A stretch of DNA of 6,435 nt from an uncultured Eggerthellaceae bacterium (GTDB lineage: Bacteria; Actinomycetota; Coriobacteriia; Coriobacteriales; Eggerthellaceae). The position numbers and the translations under genes are program-made. The stretch is from the NCBI GenBank assembly GCA_948829205.1, contig CAQLOA010000067.1:1-6435 (forward strand), written 5' to 3'. Positions 1 through 5,254 of this stretch are shown here, in pieces. The stretch's first letter is position 1; each line of letters begins with the position of its first letter. Below the pieces are notes generated by a model that made no database searches, was not told the origin of the DNA, and saw only the letters and a list, made by a program, of their open reading frames with translations.

Positions 1-1588
1 AGGGCGTCGGGTAGAAGTCCTGCACCTGCTCGGGGTTGTAGCCCAGGTCGCGGCACCATTCGGCAAGCTCTACGGCGTCCTGAAGCGTGCAGCCCGGATG
101 CGACGACATCAGGTACGGGAGCACGTACTGCTTCAGACCGGCGTCGCGCGAGGCGCGGTCGAACCTCTCGACGAAGCGCTCGTAGAGTTCGATGCCAGGC
201 TTTCCCATGACGTCGAGCACGCGCTTGGAGACATGCTCGGGGGCAAGCCTAAGCTGCCCGCTCACGTGATGGCGCGCAAGCTCCTCCACGAACTCGTCGC
301 CATGCTTCTTGTCCGCCAGCACGTAGTCGAACCTGACCCCGGATCGCACGAACACCTTCTTGACTCCGGGAAGCCCGCGAAGCCTCCTCAGGAGCTCGAT
401 GTAGTCGGAATGGTCGGCCCGAAGCTGGCTGCACTTCCTTGGAGACAGGCACCGCTTGTGCGGACACGCCCCTTTTCTAGGCTGCTTCTCGCAGGCGGGG
501 GAACGGAAGTTGGCCGTAGGGCCCCCGACGTCGTGGATGTATCCCTTGAAGTCGGGCGCCTCCGTCATGCGCAGGGCCTCCGACGCGATAGACTCATGGC
601 TGCGGGCCTGCACTATCCGGCCCTGATGGAACGTGAGCGCGCAGAAGGCGCATTCCCCGAAGCATCCCCTTGAGCTGGCAAGGCTGAACCTGACCTCGGA
701 AAGCGCGGGCACTCCGCCAAGGGCATCGTAGGAAGGATGCCACCCGTACGCGTACGGCAAGGCGTACACCGAGTCGAGCTCTTCCTGCGAGAGCGGCGCA
801 GACGGCGGGTTCTGCACGACAAATTCGTGGTCGGAGTACGGCTCGACGAGCCTTTTGCCGCATATGGGGTCGGAATTGTCGTACTGCGTGCGGAACGACC
901 TGGCGTATTCGAGCGGGTCGGCGTTGAGGTCGTCCCACGAAGGCAGCATCTCGGCGTCGTAGACGTGGTCGAGGCTCGACGCCTTGTAGACCGTTCCGTC
1001 GATGAACGTCAAATCGCTTATGGAAAGGCCGGAATCCAACGCCTCTGCTATCTCGACGATGGACCTCTCCCCCATGCCGTACGAGACCAGGTCGGCGCAG
1101 GAGTCAAGCAGTATGGACCTCTTCATGCCGTCCGACCAGTAGTCGTAATGGGCCAGCCGGCGCAGGCTGGCCTCTATTCCGCCCAGGATTATCGGGGAGT
1201 CCTTGTAGCTTCGGCGTATCAGGTTCCCGTACACGACGGCCGCATGGTCGGGCCGCAAACGCGTCTGACCACCCGGCGAATAGGCATCCGCGCGCCTTCT
1301 CTTCCTTGCCACGGTGTAATGGTTGACCATGGAGTCCATGTTCCCGGCCGACACAAGGAATCCAAGCCTGGGCCTGCCGAACACGGCCACGGAACCGTCG
1401 TCGCGCCAGTCAGGCTGCGCTATGAACCCGACCTTGAACCCCTTGGCCTCGAGCAGGCGCGTTATTATCGCCGCCCCGAAGGAAGGGTGGTCGACGTAGG
1501 CGTCTCCCGAGACGTAGACGAAGTCGACGGAGTCCCACCCCCGGGCCAGCATCTCGTCGCGCGTGGTGGGAAGGAACCCTGCCGTCAT
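1..1588 (-). CDS. ygiQ: YgiQ-family (UPF0313) radical SAM protein, 3' end cut by window edge
   Basis: This is an open frame of 529 codons from an ATG at 1588 to the left edge with no stop. It aligns closely by eye with E. coli YgiQ. The N-terminus carries GWDSVDFVYVSGD followed by AYVDHPSFG, then IAQPDW, AGNMDSMVNHYT, ILGGIEASLRR and HYDYWSD. The radical SAM 4Fe-4S motif RGCFGECAFC lies at residues 307-316 (C309, C313, C316), followed by FHQGR, GGPTAN (355-360) and a second cysteine cluster (C366, C375, C380, C386). LAPEHV and QVQDFYPTP near the edge also match. Family members have roughly 600-740 residues, so only the C-terminal tail is missing. The family should cleave S-adenosylmethionine reductively; its substrate is not established to my knowledge. 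The start ATG overlaps the TGA of the upstream acetyltransferase gene (ATGA) and has no good Shine-Dalgarno of its own, which suggests translational coupling. It is the last visible gene of the unit. Confidence 0.95.
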   Translation of the reverse strand, partial: MTAGFLPTTRDEMLARGWDSVDFVYVSGDAYVDHPSFGAAIITRLLEAKGFKVGFIAQPDWRDDGSVAVFGRPRLGFLVSAGNMDSMVNHYTVARKRRRADAYSPGGQTRLRPDHAAVVYGNLIRRSYKDSPIILGGIEASLRRLAHYDYWSDGMKRSILLDSCADLVSYGMGERSIVEIAEALDSGLSISDLTFIDGTVYKASSLDHVYDAEMLPSWDDLNADPLEYARSFRTQYDNSDPICGKRLVEPYSDHEFVVQNPPSAPLSQEELDSVYALPYAYGWHPSYDALGGVPALSEVRFSLASSRGCFGECAFCALTFHQGRIVQARSHESIASEALRMTEAPDFKGYIHDVGGPTANFRSPACEKQPRKGACPHKRCLSPRKCSQLRADHSDYIELLRRLRGLPGVKKVFVRSGVRFDYVLADKKHGDEFVEELARHHVSGQLRLAPEHVSKRVLDVMGKPGIELYERFVERFDRASRDAGLKQYVLPYLMSSHPGCTLQDAVELAEWCRDLGYNPEQVQDFYPTP

Positions 1589-2133
1589 ACCAGCTTCTCG
1601 TACCCGATGCGCTCGAGCGTCGGCTCGTCGTACTCGACGTCGAGGAGGACGGTCCCGCATTCGGCGTAGCCGCATGTGGAAAGCAGACCGCGCATGGGCG
1701 CGTTGCCCTCGTGGGTGTCGATTCGGACGCTCTCCATCCCCGCATCCCGCGCAAGCTCCTCGGCGTGGCCCAGCATGGCCTTCGCGCAACCCTTCCCGCA
1801 CGCCCTGTCGGCGACGGCGAAGCGATGGACGGTGAGGTAGGCGGGGTCGTCGGACGTGCTGGAGCTGATCCATCCGGCGCCCTCTATGCTGTCGTAGATG
1901 CGCTCGCCGGACGGGGTGAGCATTGCCGTCGCGACGATCTCGCCGTCGCGTTCCATCACGTAGCCTTCCCCCCTCGCGACGTCGCCTGCGACGGCGTCGC
2001 GGTTGGGCCTGCCGTTCTGCCACTGGTCGATTCCCAGCGAGGCGATGCGCGCACGCGCCTGCTCGATAACGGCATAGACCGCGTCGACCTCGCCCTCTCG
2101 GCTCCTGCGGAAAACCGGCTTCGCTTCTGGCAT
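1585..2133 (-). CDS. GNAT family N-acetyltransferase
   Basis: A 182-residue protein covering one complete GNAT domain, predicted to be cytoplasmic and to transfer an acyl group from acetyl-CoA to an unknown amine. An early GIDQWQNGRPN segment (residues 34-44) is typical of a GNAT subgroup common in Gram-positive bacteria. The acetyl-CoA pyrophosphate-binding motif A lies at 102-128. There RACGKG (110-115) satisfies R/Q-x-x-G-x-G, with a cysteine in place of the more usual glycine after the arginine-rich turn. Motif B follows as VRIDTHEGNAPM (136-147), then LLSTCGY (150-155). The ATG lies 12 bases after the stop of the M23 hydrolase gene. Its Shine-Dalgarno is weak (an AGGCG overlapping that stop), so it is probably translated from the hydrolase transcript. 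Its 3' end overlaps the radical SAM start by 4 bases. The substrate cannot be told from sequence; acetylation of a small molecule or a protein is equally possible. Confidence 0.93.
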   Translation of the reverse strand: MPEAKPVFRRSREGEVDAVYAVIEQARARIASLGIDQWQNGRPNRDAVAGDVARGEGYVMERDGEIVATAMLTPSGERIYDSIEGAGWISSSTSDDPAYLTVHRFAVADRACGKGCAKAMLGHAEELARDAGMESVRIDTHEGNAPMRGLLSTCGYAECGTVLLDVEYDEPTLERIGYEKLV

Positions 2134-2145
2134 GGTGAACGGCGC

Positions 2146-3330
2146 CTAGAACGAAAGGACTGCCCTGGGATTGATGGGCGTCTTGTTTATCTCGACGTTG
2201 AAGTGCAGGTGAGGGCCCGTGGAGCGTCCGGTGGACCCGACGTAGGCGATGCATTGCCCCGGCTGGACCGACTCGCCAACGTAGGTATTGAACCTGCTCA
2301 GATGCATGTACACCGTACGCACGCCGTCCCCATGGTTGACGATGACGGCGTTGCCGCCGGTTCCGTACCACCCGACGTATGCCACGGTTCCCGCCTTCGC
2401 AGCCCCTACGGGCGTGCCCATGGGGGCTGCAAGGTCGATGCCGGAATGGTATGCCGAAACCTGGCCCGAGATCGGGTCGGTGCGCGAGCCGTACTCGCTG
2501 GAGACGCGGGACCCCGGAAGCGGATGCATCCAGCCTCCTGCCGAGATGGCTCCGACTATCTGGCCGCTTCCCACGTTGAACTTCTGCGCCGCAAGCCGCG
2601 CCGCCTCCTCCTCGAGGCGCCTGGCCTCCTCGGCCGCCATCTCCTCTTCCTCCTGGAGGGCGTCGAGGGTGGCGATCTCCTCGTTGACGTTGGCCAGCGT
2701 GGCCTGCATCTCGGTCTGGGCGGCCACCACCTCGATGCGCGCCTGTTCGGCCTCGTCCATCTTCTCCTGGGCAACGGCGCGCTGCTGCATGCTCTCGGTT
2801 CGGGCCTCGTATGCGTCGAGCCTCGCCTGCTTCGACTCCTCTACCCATTGCGCGTCCTGGTCGGCTATTCGCCTCACGGCGTCCCATGACTTGAGGAACG
2901 AGTCGAACGACTGCGCGCCCAGCAACACGTCGACGATGTTCGTCTCGCCGCCCGATTTGTACATGGTGATCGCGCGGGACCCCAGCTGGCCGCGAAGCTG
3001 CAATATTCGCTCGTCGGCCTCCCGCATGCGCCTGTCGGCGTCCTCGACCGCGGCGTTCGCCACGTCGTGTTCGGCCAGGGCCGACTCGTACGTGGCCGTC
3101 GCCTGGTTGATCCGGGTCTGCAACGCGTCGATGTTCTGCTGGATTTCGGCCGCCTCGGCCCTCTTCTGGGCGCTGCTGTCGGCGTATTCCTGCGCCTTGG
3201 ACTCATGTTGGTCGGATGGCGTGGCGTAAGCGAAGGGGCCGGCGCCTATCGCCAAGACAGCAGCGACCGCCGCGCATGCGAAACCGGAGGATATGTGCCT
3301 AAAAGCCTGTGCTGTGTTTGAGTTCTGCAT
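2146..3330 (-). CDS. Secreted PcsB-like coiled-coil / M23 family peptidoglycan endopeptidase
   Basis: A 394-residue exported cell-wall hydrolase. Residues 1-36 form a signal peptide: a hydrophobic run around 17-35 and a likely cleavage after AYA at 34-36. Residues about 40-250 are almost entirely helical, with heptad-like charged and alanine-rich sequence. They include MYKSGGETNIVDVLLGAQSF (123-142), matching the PcsB N-terminal coiled-coil family, where such domains restrain or localise the enzyme. The C-terminal LytM/M23 domain (about 267-394) keeps all metalloprotease residues: HSGID gives zinc ligands H295 and D299, YMHLS gives H343, and GPHLHF gives H374 and zinc ligand H376. It should therefore be catalytically active, cutting peptide cross-bridges or stems in peptidoglycan, perhaps at division or separation sites. 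The ATG at 3330 is preceded by AAGGTGA (4-base spacer for AAGGTG), supporting this start. It is the first gene of the hydrolase-GNAT-radical SAM unit; no lipid anchor or membrane tail is seen. Confidence 0.95.
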   Translation of the reverse strand: MQNSNTAQAFRHISSGFACAAVAAVLAIGAGPFAYATPSDQHESKAQEYADSSAQKRAEAAEIQQNIDALQTRINQATATYESALAEHDVANAAVEDADRRMREADERILQLRGQLGSRAITMYKSGGETNIVDVLLGAQSFDSFLKSWDAVRRIADQDAQWVEESKQARLDAYEARTESMQQRAVAQEKMDEAEQARIEVVAAQTEMQATLANVNEEIATLDALQEEEEMAAEEARRLEEEAARLAAQKFNVGSGQIVGAISAGGWMHPLPGSRVSSEYGSRTDPISGQVSAYHSGIDLAAPMGTPVGAAKAGTVAYVGWYGTGGNAVIVNHGDGVRTVYMHLSRFNTYVGESVQPGQCIAYVGSTGRSTGPHLHFNVEINKTPINPRAVLSF

Positions 3331-3333
3331 TCT

Positions 3334-3340
3334 TCACCTT
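3334..3340 (-). promoter_or_regulatory. Ribosome binding site of the M23 hydrolase gene
   Basis: On the minus strand AAGGTGA precedes the ATG at 3330, complementary to the 3' end of 16S rRNA (AGGTGA). The same sequence precedes the sigma factor gene. It fixes the hydrolase start and marks it as an independently initiated gene, unlike the two downstream genes of the unit. Confidence 0.8.
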
Positions 3341-3468
3341 TTGGCCTAGCGCCCGAAGGCGTCAAAAGCTGTCGAATGCAACAATTCTATTACTGTTTCG
3401 CCGGGAATGCTCGCATCGCCGCGGAAGGCGCGCCAATAAGCACAAAAGAAATGCAAACGACGGAAGCA

Positions 3469-3526
3469 GCCGCCGGCCGCTCCCGTCTGCTGTCGGCGGC
3501 TTCTCCTGTCGCGCTGCCGCCGGCCG
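3469..3526 (-). repeat. GC-rich direct/inverted repeat cluster, possible terminator or attenuator after the Nfo-like gene
   Basis: The 11-base word gccgccggccg occurs at 3469-3479 and again at 3516-3526. Between them ggcggc at 3495-3500 is complementary to the gccgcc in each copy. In a minus-strand transcript the central element could pair with the upstream copy (15-base loop) or the downstream copy (20-base loop), but not both. The distal hairpin would be followed, after a gap, by a moderately U-rich stretch containing TTTGCATTTCTTTTG. This could terminate transcription from the Nfo-like gene or act as a switch before the hydrolase. The U-tract is interrupted and not adjacent to the stem, so a classical intrinsic terminator is not established. 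Confidence 0.35.
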
Positions 3527-3539
3527 TGCCCGATTTTCG

Positions 3540-4364
3540 CTAGCTTCGGAACTTGGCGATGTCGCGCTCGTAGACGACCAGGTCGGCGCTAGGCTCTTCC
3601 AGGTAGAACGGCAGCCCCTTGAGCTTGGGATGCCTGGTCATGGCATACAGCGCGTCGAACCCGATCTTGCCTTCGCCTATGCGTGCATGCCTGTCGGCAT
3701 GTTGGCCTTCGGGTTCCTTGATGTCGTTGAGGTGGACGGCCATCAGCTTGTCGAGCCCTATCGCCTTGTCGAACTCGTCGAGCACGCCGTCAAGGTCGTT
3801 TACGACGTCGTAGCCGACGGCGAAGGCCGACGAGGCGTCAAGGCATACGCCCACGTTGTCCTGGTCATTCACTCCGCTCAGCATCGCGCCCAGCTCTTCG
3901 AAGGTGGAGCCGATCTGCGTGCCTTCGCCCGGCATGTTGGCGAGCAACACCGGAACGCCCTTCTGCGCCTGCAGCACATGGTTCAATGTTTCGGAGACGT
4001 TGGCCAGAGCCTCGTCGCGAGGGGTCCCTTCCGCGCTTCCGGGACGCATCAGGTAGCGCGACCCCGGCATGAGCGCGAGGCGCGCCATGTCCTCCATCAT
4101 CACCATGCGCGTGAAGTCCTGCTTCGACTTGTCGGCCTGCCCCGGCTCGAGGTCGTAAGGAGCATAACCCATGGGAGCCACGACGCCATGTTCCGTGGCG
4201 TACGCGTTGAACGCGTCGATGTCCTTCATGTCGAGCTCGCGCTGCGCCCCGCCTCGGGGGTTCCGCGTGAAGTATTGGAGCGTGTTCGCCTCGATCGACA
4301 CGGCCCCCTCTGCCATTCGCGCGTATCCGTAGTGGGTCGAAAGATGGCATCCTATGGTAAGCAT
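3540..4364 (-). CDS. Endonuclease IV (deoxyribonuclease IV, Nfo) family protein with incomplete metal site
   Basis: A TIM-barrel protein of 274 residues (E. coli Nfo has 285). It aligns with Nfo along its length: MLTIGCHLS at the start, FTRNPRG, GEGTQIG, VGVCLDASSAFAVGYD, VHLNDIK, DRHARIGEGKIG and YLEEPS. Nfo cuts DNA 5' of abasic sites using three zinc ions. By my alignment with E. coli, five ligands are kept (D179, H216, D229, H231, E261), while H69, H109, E145 and H182 are replaced by Met, Arg, Ala and Ser. Ordinary AP endonuclease activity is therefore doubtful; it may be a divergent or non-catalytic member. Start choice: the frame extends to a GTG at 4385, but the ATG at 4364 matches the family N-terminus. 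GAAAGG at 4380-4375 is correctly spaced for 4364, lies downstream of the GTG, and is too close to an in-frame ATG at 4373. The gene appears monocistronic or weakly linked to the hydrolase 209 bases downstream. Confidence 0.9.
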   Translation of the reverse strand: MLTIGCHLSTHYGYARMAEGAVSIEANTLQYFTRNPRGGAQRELDMKDIDAFNAYATEHGVVAPMGYAPYDLEPGQADKSKQDFTRMVMMEDMARLALMPGSRYLMRPGSAEGTPRDEALANVSETLNHVLQAQKGVPVLLANMPGEGTQIGSTFEELGAMLSGVNDQDNVGVCLDASSAFAVGYDVVNDLDGVLDEFDKAIGLDKLMAVHLNDIKEPEGQHADRHARIGEGKIGFDALYAMTRHPKLKGLPFYLEEPSADLVVYERDIAKFRS

Positions 4365-4374
4365 CGCAAACATC

Positions 4375-4380
4375 CCTTTC
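4375..4380 (-). promoter_or_regulatory. Ribosome binding site deciding the Nfo-like start
   Basis: On the minus strand GAAAGG lies 10 bases before the ATG at 4364. It matches the first half of the AGAAAGGAGG complement of 16S rRNA, for which this spacing is suitable. It is downstream of the alternative GTG at 4385 and only one base from the ATG at 4373, so it favours 4364. Confidence 0.65.
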
Positions 4381-4386
4381 GTCACG

Positions 4387-4428
4387 GGGCCGTTCTAGGC
4401 CCGCTCGGCTGCCAGGTGCGCAGGCAGC
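4387..4428 (-). promoter_or_regulatory. Two tandem hairpins in the leader of the Nfo-like gene
   Basis: On the minus strand two short perfect stems follow each other just before the Nfo-like ribosome site. GCTGCC/GGCAGC lies at 4428-4408 with a 9-base loop, and GGGCC/GGCCC at 4402-4387 with a 6-base loop. They would lie in the 5' leader if transcription starts further upstream. Neither is followed by a U-tract, so they are not terminators; an effect on mRNA stability or translation is possible but unproven. Confidence 0.35.
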
Positions 4429-4591
4429 GTCTTCCTAGGAAAGAAGGTAAACCCCTGAATCGTTCGAAGCGGGGCGCATGTCCGGAGGTTGCCAAACCGA
4501 ATCGCTTCCGTTTACGCAGAGATTCCGTGCATGGCTTTCGGCGCATAAACGCGCGATTTACGTCCCCTGTTGTAAAGATTTTCGTTCTTCC

Positions 4592-4624
4592 TTGTCACGT
4601 TTACGCCTTGCGAGTCGTTATATT
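4592..4624 (+). promoter_or_regulatory. Candidate promoter of the sigma factor operon
   Basis: TATATT at 4619-4624 differs from the -10 consensus by one base, and TTGTCA at 4592-4597 differs from the -35 consensus by one base. The spacing is 21 bases, longer than the usual 16-18, so the pairing is doubtful. Either the -10 is used with an activator or an alternative sigma factor, or the real promoter lies elsewhere. The implied start near 4631 would leave a leader of about 78 bases before the ATG. I did not find the GGAAC/CGTC pair common at ECF-dependent promoters. Confidence 0.35.
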
Positions 4625-4628
4625 GTGC

Positions 4629-4638
4629 AGAACGTTCT
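4629..4638. promoter_or_regulatory. Perfect palindrome AGAACGTTCT at the expected transcription start
   Basis: AGAACGTTCT is a perfect 10-base palindrome beginning 4 bases after the TATATT element, so it would overlap the transcription start of the sigma factor operon. That is a typical place for a repressor operator. The regulator is unknown. Confidence 0.35.
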
Positions 4639-4697
4639 CAAGCCCCGGCCTTCGGATGCGCAACGAGGGCCAAACGCAGCAGAAACGGAAACGGAGC

Positions 4698-4704
4698 AAG
4701 GTGA
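4698..4704 (+). promoter_or_regulatory. Ribosome binding site of the sigma factor gene
   Basis: AAGGTGA with a 4-base spacer to the ATG at 4709 is identical to the site before the M23 hydrolase. It decides the start: the frame stays open upstream to an ATG at 4478, but that extension has no such site and runs through the promoter region. Confidence 0.8.
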
Positions 4705-4708
4705 CACG

Positions 4709-5254
4709 ATGCCACGAAGATCCACGACAGACAGGGTGGAGGCGCTCTTCAGGCTGTACGAGCAGAAGATGTACCGCATAGCCTACGCCATCCTCCACGA
4801 CGAAGGACAGGCCGAGGACGCGGTCATCGCCGCCTTCGAGAAGATTCTCAGGCGCGACGGCGTCCCCCGCAGGCCCGAAAGCGACTCGGCAGAGCGGCTA
4901 GTCATTTCCGCCGTCCGCTCGACGGCCATCGACCAGTACCGCGCGAACGCCCGCGAAAGACAGCACAGCATGCTGACTGACGACGTGACGGCGTGCATGC
5001 CGGCGACCGATCAGACGGCCAACTCGCCAATCGATACCCATATCGAGCAGGAAAGCGTTCACGAAATGGTGAACGACCTTCCCGAACCTTACGGAAGCGT
5101 CATAAAGGAGCGCTTCCTGAACGACCAGACCGTACGGCAGACTGCGCAAACCCTAGGCATAAGCGAATCAAACGTAAGAAAGCGCCAGGAACGCGGGCTG
5201 AACATGCTACGAGACAGGAAAGGCAGGCTTGACCATGAGATCCCAAGCCTTTAG
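4709..5254 (+). CDS. ECF-like sigma-70 family RNA polymerase sigma factor
   Basis: A 181-residue protein with the two-domain layout of an extracytoplasmic-function sigma factor. Region 2 spans about residues 12-48: ALFRLYEQKMYRIAYAIL followed by EGQAEDAVIAAFEKIL, the usual core-polymerase and -10 binding helices. The segment ERLVISAVRSTAIDQYR (62-78) matches the end of region 2. A polar linker (about 85-115) leads to region 4 (about 116-170): NDLPEPYGSVIKERFLND and a helix-turn-helix at 141-168, TVRQTAQTLGISESNVRKRQ then ERGLNMLR, which should read the -35 element. There is no region 1.1 or 3, and no extra C-terminal domain. It should direct polymerase to a small set of genes, probably including its own operon. 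The start at 4709 follows a strong AAGGTGA site. Its last 20 bases overlap the membrane protein gene, a classical arrangement for a sigma factor and its regulator. The target genes cannot be read from this window. Confidence 0.92.
   Translation: MPRRSTTDRVEALFRLYEQKMYRIAYAILHDEGQAEDAVIAAFEKILRRDGVPRRPESDSAERLVISAVRSTAIDQYRANARERQHSMLTDDVTACMPATDQTANSPIDTHIEQESVHEMVNDLPEPYGSVIKERFLNDQTVRQTAQTLGISESNVRKRQERGLNMLRDRKGRLDHEIPSL

Larger units (their letters stand above)
3331..3539 (-). other. Intergenic region upstream of the M23 hydrolase (leader and possible weak promoter)
   Basis: These 209 non-coding bases separate the Nfo-like stop from the hydrolase start. On the minus strand TAGAAT at 3389-3384 is one base from the -10 consensus and about 55 bases upstream of the ATG. 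No convincing -35 lies 16-18 bases further upstream, so the promoter call is weak. Between it and the Shine-Dalgarno, 3361-3350 can form a small hairpin, CGCC-TTCG-GGCG, whose loop is the very stable C(UUCG)G tetraloop. The part near 3469-3526 holds GC-rich repeats described separately. A coding role is unlikely because no frame has a ribosome site and family match. Confidence 0.4.
4365..4708. promoter_or_regulatory. Divergent intergenic region between the Nfo-like and sigma factor genes
   Basis: This 344-base stretch has lower GC than the flanking genes, no credible gene of its own, and must carry the promoters of two divergent genes. It contains leader hairpins for the minus-strand gene (4387-4428) and a perfect palindrome TTCCTAGGAA at 4432-4441. 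CGTTTACGC occurs twice (4509-4517 and 4598-4606), with a one-mismatch inverted copy at 4543-4551 and a related CGATTTACG at 4554-4562. It also holds the promoter-like element and palindrome described separately at 4592-4638. I could not identify a convincing minus-strand -35/-10 pair. Confidence 0.6.

Noticed and set aside
1..1588. Radical SAM gene as a truncated pseudogene
   Set aside because: The frame is uninterrupted over 529 codons with all expected motifs. It lacks a stop only because the window ends.
737..1669. Plus-strand open frame of 310 codons
   Set aside because: It is antisense to the YgiQ-family gene, whose match to E. coli YgiQ extends through the whole region.
1711..2889. Long plus-strand open frame of 392 codons
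   Set aside because: It is antisense to the GNAT and M23 genes, both of which have clear family motifs. Its His/Arg/Leu/Gly-rich product looks like a shadow frame.
2288..3229. Plus-strand open frame of 313 codons
   Set aside because: It is antisense to the M23 hydrolase. The Ser/Ala/Cys-rich composition mirrors the coiled-coil codons on the other strand.
4629..4638. AGAACGTTCT as an SOS (LexA) box
   Set aside because: The Gram-positive LexA site is GAAC and GTTC separated by four bases. Here the half-sites are directly adjacent, so it does not fit, despite the nearby DNA-repair-family gene.
4478..4708. Upstream extension of the sigma factor to an ATG at 4478
   Set aside because: The extra 77 residues have no family match, would read through the promoter-like element and palindrome, and lack a ribosome site. 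The ATG at 4709 has a perfect AAGGTGA and starts the protein just before region 2.
3309..4781. Long plus-strand open frame of 490 codons
   Set aside because: It runs antisense through the Nfo-like gene and across the divergent intergenic region. Its product has no recognisable family and is arginine- and valine-rich, as expected for an antisense frame in GC-rich DNA.
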